Positions 16,788 through 26,779 are shown, numbered from the stretch's first letter. The stretch is DNA of 64,000 nucleotides from Rhizobium lentis (GCF_014200175.1 NZ_JACHBD010000008.1:1-64000); one strand, 5' to 3'. Notes: generated from the sequence alone by a model not told the origin. Numbers and translations are program-made.

Positions 16788-17396
16788 ATGAACGACATCG
16801 CGGAAAATACGCTCGACGTCACCCGGCAGGAGAATGTCACCCGCATTCTCGATGCGGCCGAGCGGCTGTTTCGCCACTATGGCTACAGCAAGACGACGGT
16901 GGCCGACATTGCCCGCGATCTCGGCATGTCGCCGGCCAATATCTATCGGTTCTTCGCTTCCAAGGTGGAAATCCACCAGGCGCTCTGCGGCCGCATGCTC
17001 GCCACGGCCTATCAAATTGCCTACGACATCCGGCATCAGCCGATCAGCGCCAGCGAGCGGCTGCGCCGCTATGTCGAGACGCAACATCAGTTGACGCTCG
17101 ATCTGATGCTCGACGAGATGAAGGTGCATGAGATGATCATCGTCGCGATCGAGCGCGACTGGCATGTCATCGAGAAGCATATCGACCGCGTCCATGATCT
17201 CATTGCCGAAATCATCGCCGAAGGGATCGCGGCCGGCGAGTTTGCCGAGCAGGACCCGGTCGTTGCCTCGCGCTGCTTCGGCGCGGCGACGATCAATCTC
17301 TGCCACCCGCAGATGGTGGCGCAATGTCTTTCCAAAACCAACCGCGCGAGCGTCGACGAACTGATCGATTATGTGATTAGGGCGCTCAAGAAATAA
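16788..17396 (+). CDS. TetR-family regulator of the RND efflux operon
   Basis: A 202-residue TetR/AcrR repressor. The N-terminal HTH domain (about 18-65) has ILDAAERLFRHYGYSKTTVADIARDLGMS split around the turn, with YRFFASK closing helix 4. The C-terminal all-helical ligand domain resembles the group that accompanies rhizobial RND pumps. It lies 50 bases before the membrane-fusion gene on the same strand, downstream of a perfect inverted repeat, which points to autoregulation and drug- or metabolite-induced release. Confidence 0.88.
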   Translation: MNDIAENTLDVTRQENVTRILDAAERLFRHYGYSKTTVADIARDLGMSPANIYRFFASKVEIHQALCGRMLATAYQIAYDIRHQPISASERLRRYVETQHQLTLDLMLDEMKVHEMIIVAIERDWHVIEKHIDRVHDLIAEIIAEGIAAGEFAEQDPVVASRCFGAATINLCHPQMVAQCLSKTNRASVDELIDYVIRALKK

Positions 17397-17446
17397 CGGG
17401 CGGCAGCCGCCGCCGAATCCCCCGAAACGATCCAGGAGTGCGGAAG

Positions 17447-18586
17447 ATGTTTTCGCTCAAGTCCCTCAGCCACCGCATGCCGTCCGTCGCCCGCCTCGTG
17501 CTCGTCAGCGCCGTCGGCATCGGCCTTTCCGCCTGCTCGGAGGAGAAGGCCGAGGTGAAAGAGGTCATCCGGCCGGTGAAGGTCGTCGAGATCGCCAGGG
17601 CCGGCGACACCCGCAAGCTCGATTATTCCGGCTCGGTCAAGGCGCGCACGGAGATGAACCTCGGCTTTCGGGTCGCCGGCAAGATCACCGAACGCCTCGT
17701 CGATATCGGCGATCGGGTGACGCCGGGCGACGTTCTCGCCCGCATCGATGCCACCGATTACCAGCTGGCGGTCAAGACGGCGGAAGCCAATCTCGCTGCG
17801 GCCGAAAGGGGCGTCGAAACCGCCGATCTGGCCAATAAGCGCGCCGAGCAGCTGTTCGACAAAAGCGTCGCCCCGAAGTCGCAGCTCGAACAGGCCGCCC
17901 TCAGCCATGACCAGGCGATCTCGCAGCGCGATGCCGCGCTTTCCGCGCTCGACCAGGCAAAGAACCAGGTGAGTTACACCGATCTCAAGGCCGGCCAGAG
18001 CGGCATCGTCACATCGATCAATGCCGATATCGGCCAGGTGGTCGGATCCGGCACCCCCGTCCTCACCGTTGCCGTGGACGGCGAGAAGGAAGTGCAGATC
18101 GCTGTCCCGGAAAACGACATCGCCGAATTCAAGCCCGGCAAGACGGTCAAGGCAAGCTTCTGGGCCGACGACAGGCTGGTACTCGACGGCAAGGTGCGCG
18201 AGGTTTCCGGCAGCGCCGACCAGCAGTCGCGCACCTTTGCGGTTCGGGTGAGCCTGCCGAACGATCCGCGCGTGCTTCTCGGCATGACGGCGACGATCGA
18301 GGCCGATATCAGCAACGGCAACAGCTACGTCTCGATTCCGCTCAGCGCGCTCGCTGAAAAGGACGGCAAGCAAATGGTCTGGACCGTCGACCGCGACACG
18401 GGGACCGTGCATGGCCGCGACATCCAGGTCGCCGATTTCACCGGCGACGGTGTGCATGTGACCGAGGGCCTCGATACCGGCGATCTCGTCGTTGCCGCTG
18501 GCACGCAATTCATGAGCGAAAATCTGAAGGTGAAGGTGCCGGACCAGCAATCGGCCCTGGCCGCCACGGACCAGACGGTCCGCTGA
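17447..18586 (+). CDS. RND efflux periplasmic adaptor (membrane fusion) lipoprotein
   Basis: A 379-residue MFP from ATG 17447, with AGGAG 8 bases upstream. The in-frame GTG 17438 overlaps that site. A lipoprotein signal peptide ends in the lipobox LSAC (Cys30), so the protein should be anchored by lipid in the inner membrane. The lipoyl half-motif GFRVAGKITERLVDIGD, a helical hairpin rich in Ala and Glu (about 110-165) and the beta-barrel region follow. It links the RND pump to an outer-membrane channel. It is 24 bases before the pump gene. Confidence 0.9.
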   Translation: MFSLKSLSHRMPSVARLVLVSAVGIGLSACSEEKAEVKEVIRPVKVVEIARAGDTRKLDYSGSVKARTEMNLGFRVAGKITERLVDIGDRVTPGDVLARIDATDYQLAVKTAEANLAAAERGVETADLANKRAEQLFDKSVAPKSQLEQAALSHDQAISQRDAALSALDQAKNQVSYTDLKAGQSGIVTSINADIGQVVGSGTPVLTVAVDGEKEVQIAVPENDIAEFKPGKTVKASFWADDRLVLDGKVREVSGSADQQSRTFAVRVSLPNDPRVLLGMTATIEADISNGNSYVSIPLSALAEKDGKQMVWTVDRDTGTVHGRDIQVADFTGDGVHVTEGLDTGDLVVAAGTQFMSENLKVKVPDQQSALAATDQTVR

Positions 18587-18610
18587 TCGCGTCGCAAAGG
18601 GAAGAAGACC

Positions 18611-21600
18611 ATGGATGCCACCACCACTGAAAAGCGGCCCTTCAATCTGTCGCGCTGGGCGATCGGCCATCCGAGCATCGCCCGCTTCCTCTTCGGCCTG
18701 ATCATCATCACCGGTGTGCTCGGCCTGATGCGCATGGGCCAGCGCGAGGATCCGGAATTCACCTTCCGCGTCATGGTCGTGCAGGCGATCTGGCCGGGCG
18801 CTTCCATCCAGGAGATGGAAGACCAGGTCGTCAACAAGATCGAGCGCAAGCTGCAGGAAACGCCGCATATCGACTGGGTCAAGTCTTATACACGGGCGGG
18901 CAGCGCGATTATCACCCTGCAGGTCAAGGGCGACACGAATTCGAAAGACGTGGCCGATGCCTTCTACCAGGTGCGCAAGAAGGTCGGCGATATCTCCAGC
19001 GAGCTGCCGCAGGGACTGCTCGGCCCCTATTTCAACGACGAGTTCGGCGATACCTTCATCACGCTGCACTCAATCAGCGGCGACGGCTATTCCTATCCGG
19101 AACTGAAGAAATTCGCGATCCAGGCGCGTGACATGCTGCTGACGACGCCGGGCGTCGAGAAGGCGGTCATCATCGGCGACCAGCCGGAGAAAATCTATAT
19201 CGACGTCTCATCCAAGGCGCTCGCCGAGCGCGGCCTGACGATCCTCGACCTGCAGAACGCCGTCAAGGGCCAGAACAATGTCGATCCGGCCGGCTCCGTC
19301 GACACCGGCCTGCGCTCGGTGCGCATCTCCGTCGAAGGCGACGTCAAGAAGGCGGCCGATATCCGCGAGCTTCGCCTTCGCGCCGGCGGCCAGGTGACGC
19401 GCCTCGGCGATATCGCCACCGTCAGTTCCGGCCTCGAGGATCCTTATCAGCGCAAGTACCGCTTCAACGGCCATGACAGCGTCCAGGTCGGCGTCGTCAT
19501 GGCCAAGGGCTTCAATGTCACCGATGTCGGCAAGGGCGTGGAGGCGACCTATCAGCGCTTCGAGGACTCGCTGCCTTACGGCGTCGCCGTCGATCAGATC
19601 GCCAACCAGCCCGACGTGGTGACGGATGCGATCAGCGAATTCATGCATGCGCTCGGCGAAGCCCTCGTCATCGTGCTTGTCGTCTCGTTCCTGTCGATCG
19701 GCTGGCGCTCGGGCCTCGTCATCGCCATCGCCATTCCGCTGGTGCTCGCTGCCACCTTTGCGCTGATGTACGAACTCGGCATCGACCTGCAGCGCATCTC
19801 GCTCGGCGCGCTGATCATCGCGCTCGGCCTGCTCGTCGACGATGCGATGATCGTCGTCGAGATGATGGAGCGAAAGCTGGAGGAGGGGCTGGTCAAGATC
19901 GAAGCGGCAAGTTTTGCTTATTCCTCGACCGCCTTCCCGATGCTGACCGGCACGCTGATCACCACGGCCGGCTTCATTCCGGTCGGCTTTGCCGCATCGA
20001 CGGCCGGCGAATATGTTCGTTCGCTGTTTTATGTCGTCGGCATCGCGCTGGTGACCTCGTGGTTCGTCGCCGTCTACTTTACGCCGTGGCTCGGCTACAT
20101 GATCCTCAAGCAGCGCCATCATGCCGGCGAGCACCACGACGCCTTCGACACGAGCTTCTATCGCCGGCTGCGCGGCACCGTCGGCTGGGCGGTCCGCCAT
20201 CGGGTCATCGTGCTGCTCTTGACGCTCGGCACTTTCGTCACCAGCCTCTGGGCCTTCCAGTTCATTCCGCAGAATTTCTTCCCGCAATCGTCGCGGCCGG
20301 AAATCCTCGTCGATCTGTGGCTGCCCGAGGGCACCAGCATCAAGGAAGTCGAAGTCCAGGCCAAGGCGCTCGAAGCCAAGATGATGGATGATCCCGACAA
20401 GCGGTTCATCGCCACCTATATCGGCGAAGGCGCCCCGCGCTTCTTCCTGCCGCTCGACCAGCAGCTGCGCAACCCGAACTTCGCTCAGCTCCTCGTCATG
20501 GCCAATGACGAACCGGCACGCGAACGGCTGATCGTCAAGCTGCGCACGATCCTTGCCGAAGACTTCCCGTCGATCCGCGGCAAGGTCGACCGCCTCTTCC
20601 TCGGGCCCCCGACCGGCTGGCCGGTGCAGATGCGCGTCATGGGACCGGACCGCCAGGAGGTGCGTGCGATCGCCGACCAGGTGAAGGCGCGGTTTGAGGC
20701 AAATCCGATGCTCGGCGCCATCCACGACGACTGGCTGGAACAGGTGCCGGCGATGAAGCTGGTGATCGACCAGGACCGCGCCCGGGCACTCGGCGTCACC
20801 TCGCAGCGGGTGCGGCAGATGCTGCAGACCGCCATGTCCGGGGCGCCGCTCGACGATTTCCGTGACGGCGAGGAGACGGTTTCGATCGTCGCCCGCGAGC
20901 CGGATTCCAGCCGCTCGCTGCTGTCGGCAGTCAATTCCGTCTATGTGCCGACCGATTTCGGCGGCTTTGTGCCGGTCTCGCAGGTCGCCAAGGTCGTGCC
21001 CGTCATGGAGCAGGGTATCGAATGGCGTCGCAACAGGCTACCGACCATCACCATCCGTGCGACGCTGCCCGATGGCGTGCAGCCGAATGACGTGGTGATG
21101 AAGATGTATGCCGACATGAAGGACCTGCGCGACAGTCTGCCGGCCGGCTACAAGGTCGAGATTCAGGGCGGCGCCGAGGATGCGGCGGAAAGCCAGATGT
21201 CGATCGCCGCCAAGGCGCCGCTCATGCTGGCCGTCATCGTCGTGCTGCTGATGATACAGTTGCAGCATTTCGGCAAGGCGATGCTCGTGCTCGCCACCGG
21301 CCCGCTCGGTATCATTGGTGCGGCGGCCGCCTTGCTGATCAGTGGCGCGCCCTTCGGCTTCGTGGCGATCCTCGGCGTCATCGCGCTGCTCGGCATCATC
21401 ATGCGCAACTCGATCATCCTGGTCGATCAGATCGACCAGGATATCAAGGCCGGCATGCACCGGACGGAGGCGATCGTCGGTGCCGCCGTGCGGCGTTTCC
21501 GGCCGATCATGCTGACGGCGCTGACCGCGGTGCTGGCGCTGATCCCGATCTCGCGCGGCGTCTTCTGGGGTCCGCTCGCCTACGCGATGATGGGCGGCAT

Positions 21601-21757
21601 CCTGGTTGCGACAGTGCTCACCATCCTGGTTCTGCCTGCCGGCTACGCGCTTTTCTTCGGCCGTGAGCCGAAGACGAAGGACGAGCCAGGCCGGGATGCC
21701 GACGCCATCCAGGAAGAGGCGGATGACAGACATCCGCCGGCGTTGGCAGCTGAGTGA
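18611..21757 (+). CDS. RND-family efflux permease
   Basis: A 1048-residue proton-driven pump with two repeats of six membrane segments and large periplasmic loops. The proton-relay pair Asp410-Asp411 is in LGLLVDDAMIVVEMM. At the place of the AcrB Lys940 this protein has Arg in IMRNSIILVDQ, as in several non-AcrB branches. It works as a trimer with the adaptor encoded upstream. No outer-membrane factor gene is present, so a TolC-like channel elsewhere must complete the system. Substrates cannot be read from sequence. A strong terminator follows the stop. Confidence 0.93.
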   Translation: MDATTTEKRPFNLSRWAIGHPSIARFLFGLIIITGVLGLMRMGQREDPEFTFRVMVVQAIWPGASIQEMEDQVVNKIERKLQETPHIDWVKSYTRAGSAIITLQVKGDTNSKDVADAFYQVRKKVGDISSELPQGLLGPYFNDEFGDTFITLHSISGDGYSYPELKKFAIQARDMLLTTPGVEKAVIIGDQPEKIYIDVSSKALAERGLTILDLQNAVKGQNNVDPAGSVDTGLRSVRISVEGDVKKAADIRELRLRAGGQVTRLGDIATVSSGLEDPYQRKYRFNGHDSVQVGVVMAKGFNVTDVGKGVEATYQRFEDSLPYGVAVDQIANQPDVVTDAISEFMHALGEALVIVLVVSFLSIGWRSGLVIAIAIPLVLAATFALMYELGIDLQRISLGALIIALGLLVDDAMIVVEMMERKLEEGLVKIEAASFAYSSTAFPMLTGTLITTAGFIPVGFAASTAGEYVRSLFYVVGIALVTSWFVAVYFTPWLGYMILKQRHHAGEHHDAFDTSFYRRLRGTVGWAVRHRVIVLLLTLGTFVTSLWAFQFIPQNFFPQSSRPEILVDLWLPEGTSIKEVEVQAKALEAKMMDDPDKRFIATYIGEGAPRFFLPLDQQLRNPNFAQLLVMANDEPARERLIVKLRTILAEDFPSIRGKVDRLFLGPPTGWPVQMRVMGPDRQEVRAIADQVKARFEANPMLGAIHDDWLEQVPAMKLVIDQDRARALGVTSQRVRQMLQTAMSGAPLDDFRDGEETVSIVAREPDSSRSLLSAVNSVYVPTDFGGFVPVSQVAKVVPVMEQGIEWRRNRLPTITIRATLPDGVQPNDVVMKMYADMKDLRDSLPAGYKVEIQGGAEDAAESQMSIAAKAPLMLAVIVVLLMIQLQHFGKAMLVLATGPLGIIGAAAALLISGAPFGFVAILGVIALLGIIMRNSIILVDQIDQDIKAGMHRTEAIVGAAVRRFRPIMLTALTAVLALIPISRGVFWGPLAYAMMGGILVATVLTILVLPAGYALFFGREPKTKDEPGRDADAIQEEADDRHPPALAAE

Positions 21758-21759
21758 GG

Positions 21760-21786
21760 ACGGCGCGGCGAAAGCCGCGCCGTTTT
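21760..21786 (+). terminator. Rho-independent terminator of the RND operon
   Basis: ACGGCGCGGC and GCCGCGCCGT form a perfect 10-bp stem on a GAAA tetraloop, followed by TTTT, two bases after the pump stop codon. Confidence 0.85.
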
Positions 21787-22024
21787 CCTTTGCGGGGCCG
21801 TTATCCTTATCCAAGCGCGATTCGGGCGGTTCCCGCACACGCGGACCGCCCACCCGCTAATGCGCTGTAATTCCTGTAACCCGCGCAGGCCGCTCCGCCG
21901 TGAACTCGGGCGGCCGATTCCATTACCGTCTCGAAAAAGCTAAGCTTGCGAATGCATGACCAGAGATCCGCCGCGATCGCGGCCATGCACAACCGCGGAT
22001 CAATTCGCGGAGGGAGGCACGACC

Positions 22025-23929
22025 ATGGCCGATTACCATCTGGAAGCGAGCTGGAGCCCGGTCGAAGCGGGTCCCGGACGCCTGACCCTGACACTTTTCA
22101 ACCTTTCGTCCGAGCCGCTCTCCGGCTTCTCGCTTACCTATCGCTCACCGACGCGGATTGCCGACACCCACGTCTGCGACGGTGCCAGCCTGACGCGGCA
22201 AGTCGCGGATTTCCATGAATTCCTGCCGCCCGAGGGGCTGAGCATTCCCCCGGGCGGGCGCTGGCGGTTCACCGTCGAGGGGCTGGCCGACGAACCGAAA
22301 CATCGGACGGACGGCATCAAATCGGCCTGTCTGACGCTCGGCGACGGCCGCCGCGTTGCGGTCGGCTTCGGCGATCTCTTACTCGAAGGTGGGGACGGCG
22401 GTGTGACGCCGCCGCTGCTGCCGCCGGGCCGGGTTGAGGAACCCTTTGCGCTGCTGCCTTGGCCGCTGTCGGTCGGGCTGAGAGCGGGAGACCTGCCTTC
22501 CGTCCTCTATCCTGCCGAAAGGACCCGGCCGGAGGCGATCAAGGCGCTCTCTCTGCTTCTTGCGCTTTACCAGCGGCTCTATTCTGCCGAGGCGGCGCCG
22601 TTCTCGCTTGCTGCCGTCAAGGGCGGGCGGGCCATTCGGTTCGTCACCGAATCGTCGATCGCCGCCTTTGCTTACGAACTGCGTTTCAGCGCGCGGGAGA
22701 TCGTGCTTTCGAGTGCGGATGCAGCGGGGCGGCACTATGGGCTGATCAGCCTGGCGCAACTGCTGCACGGCGCCCGCACCGATCGCGATGCCTTCAAATT
22801 CCCGAATTTCGGCACGATCGCCGATCAGCCGCGTCATGGCTGGCGCGGCTGCCATCTGGACGTGGCGGGGCAGTTCTATCCCGTGGCTGATGTCATGCGG
22901 CTGATCGATATCCTCGCCTGGAACAAGTTCAATATCTTCCACTGGCACCTGACCGACGACGAGGCCTGGCGGCTGGAGATCAAGGCCTATCCCGAACTGA
23001 CGGAAATCAGCGCAGGAGGCGGGACGGATGAAAGGCCCATGTCTGACTTCAACGACGGTGCGCAAGCGCGCATCAGCCACTACAGGCAGGAGGACGTCAG
23101 GCGCATCGTTGCGCATGCCGCCTCGCTGCATGTCGAGGTGGTGCCGGAAATCGATATTCCCGGCCACAGCACCGCAGCGCTCTCGGCGCTTGCCGATCTT
23201 GTCGACCGGCAGGAGCCGGCGGACAGCTATCGCTCGCCGCAGGGCTATGCCAACAACGCCCTCAACCCGGCGGTCGAATTCACCTATGAATTCCTCGGCA
23301 AGGTGTTCGATGAGGTCGTGGCACTGTTTCCCGGCGAGTATGTCCATGTCGGCGGCGACGAGGTGGCAGAGGAGGCCTGGCTTTCTTCGCCGCTCTGCAG
23401 GACACTGATGAAGCGGGAGAGACTTGCTGGCACCGCCGAGCTGCAATCCTATTTCCTGAGGCGCATCAAGGCCATGTTGTCGGAGCGCGGCAAGAAGCTC
23501 GCCGGCTGGAACGAGGCGGCGCACGGTGGCGGCGTCGACCGCGACGGCACGCTGTTGATGGCTTGGGAAAAGCCTGAAACGGGCCCCGAACTGGCTGAGG
23601 ACGGCTACGACGTGGTGATGACACCAGGAAAGGCCTATTATCTCGACATGGCGCAGGCCGAAGCCTGGGCCGAGCCCGGCGCAAGCTGGGCGGGTTTTAC
23701 GCCGCCGGAGCGCACCTATGCTTATGAGGCTGAGCTGCCGGAGGCGCTGAGGGAAAAGATGCGCGGCGTCCAGGCCTGCATCTGGAGCGGCAACATCGCC
23801 TCACGCGCCCATTTCAACCGGCTGGTCTTCCCCCGCCTTCCGGCAATCGCCGAAGCGGCGTGGACGCCGTTGACACGCAAGGACTGGGATCGGTTCGCAG
23901 CAATCGTGCGGATGTGGCCGGTGCTTTAA
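22025..23929 (+). CDS. Beta-N-acetylhexosaminidase, GH20
   Basis: A 634-residue GH20 enzyme that removes terminal beta-GlcNAc or GalNAc. ATG 22025 is chosen because GGAGGGA precedes it. An upstream in-frame start at 21956 has no such site. An N-terminal sandwich and the GH20b alpha/beta domain lead into the TIM barrel with GWRGCHLDVAGQFYP, FHWHLTDDEAWRLEI and the catalytic pair Asp445-Glu446 in HVGGDEVAEE. No signal peptide is evident, so it probably acts on imported chitobiose-like sugars. It converges with the ROK kinase gene, the two 3' ends overlapping by four bases. Confidence 0.92.
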   Translation: MADYHLEASWSPVEAGPGRLTLTLFNLSSEPLSGFSLTYRSPTRIADTHVCDGASLTRQVADFHEFLPPEGLSIPPGGRWRFTVEGLADEPKHRTDGIKSACLTLGDGRRVAVGFGDLLLEGGDGGVTPPLLPPGRVEEPFALLPWPLSVGLRAGDLPSVLYPAERTRPEAIKALSLLLALYQRLYSAEAAPFSLAAVKGGRAIRFVTESSIAAFAYELRFSAREIVLSSADAAGRHYGLISLAQLLHGARTDRDAFKFPNFGTIADQPRHGWRGCHLDVAGQFYPVADVMRLIDILAWNKFNIFHWHLTDDEAWRLEIKAYPELTEISAGGGTDERPMSDFNDGAQARISHYRQEDVRRIVAHAASLHVEVVPEIDIPGHSTAALSALADLVDRQEPADSYRSPQGYANNALNPAVEFTYEFLGKVFDEVVALFPGEYVHVGGDEVAEEAWLSSPLCRTLMKRERLAGTAELQSYFLRRIKAMLSERGKKLAGWNEAAHGGGVDRDGTLLMAWEKPETGPELAEDGYDVVMTPGKAYYLDMAQAEAWAEPGASWAGFTPPERTYAYEAELPEALREKMRGVQACIWSGNIASRAHFNRLVFPRLPAIAEAAWTPLTRKDWDRFAAIVRMWPVL

Positions 23930-24843
23930 AGCGCGGCTGCTTCGGCTTTCAGCCCCAGCAGCGCGGCGCCGATCAGGCCGGGTTCGATGCGGCATTGGCT
24001 GCGCACCACCAGCGGGCGGTCGAACTTGCGCAGGATGCGGGCACGCACGGCGTGGTCGAGTTCTGCAAGCAAGGGTTCGACATTGGACAGGCCGCCGCCG
24101 ACCGGCACGATGGTCGCGCCGGTGATGTTGATCGTCAGCGCCAAGGGCGAGGCGACGAGATCGACATAGACGTCGATGGTGCGTGTCGCCTTCTCCTCGC
24201 CTTGCTGCCATTGACCGATGATCTCTTCGCTGGAAAGATCGAGATTGTGCAGCGTCTTGTGCAGGCGCTCCAGGCCGCGGGCGCCGCCGACGGTATCGAC
24301 GCAGCCTTTCTGGCCGCAGCCGCAGGCATAGACAGGAATGACGGCTGGCGGATTGCCGGCTGCAGACGCGATGATCGGGCCATGACCCCATTCGCCGGCA
24401 AAGCCGCCGGCTTCGTTAACGAGGCGCCCGTCGGCGACCAGTCCGCCGCCGACGCCGGTGCCAAGGATGGCGCCGAAGACGATGCGGTGGCCGCGACCGG
24501 CGCCGAGGCCGGCTTCGGCGATGGCGAAGCAATCGGCGTCGTTGGCGATCAGCGCCGGCAGGCCGAGTTCGGCTTCGAGATCGGCCGCCAGTGCGCGGCC
24601 ATGGATGCAGGGAATGTTGGCGCAGATCAGCCGCTGCGTATCGGGATCGACGACGCCGGCAATGGACAGCGCGATGAGGCTCGGCGCTTCGCCGGTTTCG
24701 GCGATGATGGCGCGCAGGGTGTCGACGAAAGCGGCGAAATCTTCCTTCGGCGTCGGGCGCCGGCCGAGCGGCACGATGTCTGTCTCGGAGCGGGCGATGC
24801 CGCCCTTGATGGCGGAGCCGCCGATGTCGAACGAAATGATCAT
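23926..24843 (-). CDS. ROK-family sugar kinase (candidate N-acetylglucosamine kinase)
   Basis: A 305-residue ROK protein from ATG 24843. The longer frame to 24912 adds an unlikely leader. ATP-binding DIGGSAIKGG is at the N-terminus, GTGVGGGLV follows near 130, and the zinc motif CGCGQKGCVDT marks the ROK family. No HTH is present, so it is an enzyme rather than a NagC-type repressor. Lying tail to tail with GH20, it probably phosphorylates the released GlcNAc to GlcNAc-6-P. Glucokinase activity is the main alternative. The ribosome site (AGGAAAGC) is weak. Confidence 0.85.
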   Translation of the reverse strand: MIISFDIGGSAIKGGIARSETDIVPLGRRPTPKEDFAAFVDTLRAIIAETGEAPSLIALSIAGVVDPDTQRLICANIPCIHGRALAADLEAELGLPALIANDADCFAIAEAGLGAGRGHRIVFGAILGTGVGGGLVADGRLVNEAGGFAGEWGHGPIIASAAGNPPAVIPVYACGCGQKGCVDTVGGARGLERLHKTLHNLDLSSEEIIGQWQQGEEKATRTIDVYVDLVASPLALTINITGATIVPVGGGLSNVEPLLAELDHAVRARILRKFDRPLVVRSQCRIEPGLIGAALLGLKAEAAAL

Positions 24844-25020
24844 TGCCACTCTGCCGCTTTCCTGGTCTGGGCCGTCTGCTCGCACTGTTGGCGGGGAATT
24901 ACAAGATTTCATTCGCTTCTCGGCTTCAGGGTTGTGCCGTAATTCTGACCCTATAAGTCATTCAATTGGCATATTGCGCGGTCAAAATCGAATCCCGCAC
25001 TTCCATCATCCACCGGTATC

Positions 25021-25680
25021 ATGACAATCGAAAACGCCGATTCCAGCAAACGCCGAAGACCACGTCCGCCACGACCCAAAGGCCGCCGCCTCTCATCCAT
25101 CCTGCGGCAGTTGGCCGCCGACCGCAGCCGGGAGCGGATTTCGATCGGTGATCTGTTCCAGACGATGGGCGACAGGGCGATCAGCGCGCTGATGCTGATC
25201 TTCGCGCTGCCGAACGCGTTTCCCACACCGCCCGGCACCTCCGCCCTGCTCGGTGCGCCTTTGGTCTTTCTGGCGGCGCAGCTGACCTTCGGGTTAAAAC
25301 CCTGGCTGCCCAAGGCGATCGCCGACCGTTCGGTGCTGCGGGAGGATTTCGAGAGCATCGTCGTCCGCATCCATCGCTGGCTCGCCTGGGCCGAACGCAT
25401 GCTGAAGCCGAGGCTTGCCATTTTCGCCGAGCCGCCGGCAGAGTATTTCGCCGGTCTTGCATGCTTGCTGCTGTCGATCGTGCTGGTGCTGCCGGTTCCG
25501 CTCGGCAATATCCTGCCGGCGATCACGATCTCGGTCTTCGCTTTCGGCATCATGGGCCGCGACGGGCTCTTCGCGCTCATCGGCTTCATCATGACCGCCG
25601 TGTCGCTCGTCATTGCCGGCGGCGTGATTTACAGCCTCGTAAAGGCGGGGGTCTATCTGGTGATGCAATGGTTTGCCTGA
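25021..25680 (+). CDS. exoD: ExoD-family membrane protein
   Basis: A 219-residue protein with a basic, proline- and arginine-rich first 30 residues and four to five membrane segments. The segments ALMLIFALPNAFPTPPGTSALLGAPL and PLGNILPAITISVFAFGIMGRDG, each split by conserved glycines and prolines, are the ExoD signature. ExoD was first described in Sinorhizobium meliloti as affecting exopolysaccharide and alkali tolerance, and its biochemical role is unsettled. No clear ribosome site is seen before the ATG, so the true start may differ. It is unlinked in function to the flanking genes. Confidence 0.85.
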   Translation: MTIENADSSKRRRPRPPRPKGRRLSSILRQLAADRSRERISIGDLFQTMGDRAISALMLIFALPNAFPTPPGTSALLGAPLVFLAAQLTFGLKPWLPKAIADRSVLREDFESIVVRIHRWLAWAERMLKPRLAIFAEPPAEYFAGLACLLLSIVLVLPVPLGNILPAITISVFAFGIMGRDGLFALIGFIMTAVSLVIAGGVIYSLVKAGVYLVMQWFA

Positions 25681-25818
25681 TTGGCAGCGGTTATTCGGAC
25701 AAGGCTTTTGTCAACAGGCTCGACATTCTCAGGAATTTTGTTTTGATCTGGTGCGGTACAGACTCGAAATCATATCCGGCGGGCGGCAAGCCGGCTCACT
25801 TTGCGTGGTAGACATCAT

Positions 25819-26772
25819 ATGGCAAAAAGATCCGAGACCCCTGCACGGCTCGACGATGCGGCGCGTGCCGGCTGGCTTTATTACGTCGCTGGGCGCACGC
25901 AGGACGAAATCGCCGCCTCGATGGGGATCTCGCGGCAGTCGGCGCAGCGGCTGGTGTCGCTCGCGGTCGCCGAACGTCTGATCAAGGTGCGGCTCGATCA
26001 TCCGATCGCCGCGTGTCTTGAACTCGGCAGTCAGTTGCGGCGGAAATTTGGACTGAAACATGTGGAGGTGGTGCCGAGCGATCCGGGCTCCTCGTCGACC
26101 ACCATCGGCATCGCCGAGGCGGCGGCGGCCGAGATCGAGCGCTGGCTGAAGCGGGCGGAGCCGATCGTGCTTGCGGTCGGCACCGGCCGTACGCTGAAGG
26201 CGGCCGTGGACCAGCTTCCGGCCATCGAATGTCCGAATCACCGCATCGTCTCGCTGACCGGCAATATCGCGCCGGACGGATCGGCCGCCTACTACAACGT
26301 CATCTTCAGCATGGCGGATGCGGTGAAGGCGCGGCACTATCCGATGCCGCTGCCGGTTCTCGTCACCTCAGCCGAGGAGCGGGAACTGCTGCACGGCCAG
26401 CAGCTTGTACGTTCAACGCTTGACATGAGCGCACAGGCCGACGTCACCTTCGTCGGCATCGGCGAACTCGGCATCGACGGGCCGCTCTGCGTCGACGGTT
26501 TTCTCGAGAAGGACGAGATGATGGAGCTGATGCGCGGGGGCGCGGTCGGCGAAATATGCGGATGGATTTTCGATGTCGACGGCCGGCTGCTCGACAACCC
26601 GATCAACGAGCGCGTCGCGTCCGCGCCGATCCCGTCCCGTGAGGCATCGATGGTCATCGGGCTCGCCAAGGGCAAACGTAAATTCAAGGCGATCAAGGCT
26701 GCCGTCGTCGGCCATCAGATCAATGGATTGATCACCGACGAAGAGACTGCCGAGTTTTTGCTCAAGAGCTGA
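25819..26772 (+). CDS. smoC: SorC/DeoR-type sugar-binding regulator of the polyol operon
   Basis: A 317-residue SorC-family protein from ATG 25819. The N-terminal HTH (about 8-50) reads ARAGWLYYVAGRTQDEIAASMGISRQSAQRLV across its helices. The large C-terminal phosphosugar-type effector domain has AVGTGRTLKA and FVGIGELGIDGPL. It immediately precedes the polyol ABC operon, as SmoC does in Rhodobacter. Its 3' end contains a TTGCTCA inverted pair that recurs at the operon promoter, supporting direct regulation of that operon. Effector is probably a polyol or a ketose phosphate. Confidence 0.88.
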   Translation: MAKRSETPARLDDAARAGWLYYVAGRTQDEIAASMGISRQSAQRLVSLAVAERLIKVRLDHPIAACLELGSQLRRKFGLKHVEVVPSDPGSSSTTIGIAEAAAAEIERWLKRAEPIVLAVGTGRTLKAAVDQLPAIECPNHRIVSLTGNIAPDGSAAYYNVIFSMADAVKARHYPMPLPVLVTSAEERELLHGQQLVRSTLDMSAQADVTFVGIGELGIDGPLCVDGFLEKDEMMELMRGGAVGEICGWIFDVDGRLLDNPINERVASAPIPSREASMVIGLAKGKRKFKAIKAAVVGHQINGLITDEETAEFLLKS

Positions 26773-26779
26773 GCAAAAA
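26755..26779 (+). terminator. Hairpin at smoC stop: terminator and possible operator
   Basis: TTTTTGCTCA and TGAGCAAAAA are perfect 10-base inverted arms around AGAGC. The right arm includes the TGA stop and ends in AAAAA on this strand, with a T-run in the left arm. It may terminate in either direction weakly. The inner TTGCTCA/TGAGCAA half-sites equal those of the operator at 26868-26881, so it may also be a second regulator site. Confidence 0.6.

Noticed and set aside
17369..19069. Long minus-strand frame opposite the RND operon
   Set aside because: Shadow of the adaptor and pump genes, which carry full RND motifs.
19208..20725. 505-codon minus-strand frame opposite the RND pump
   Set aside because: Charged, low-complexity shadow caused by high GC in the pump gene.
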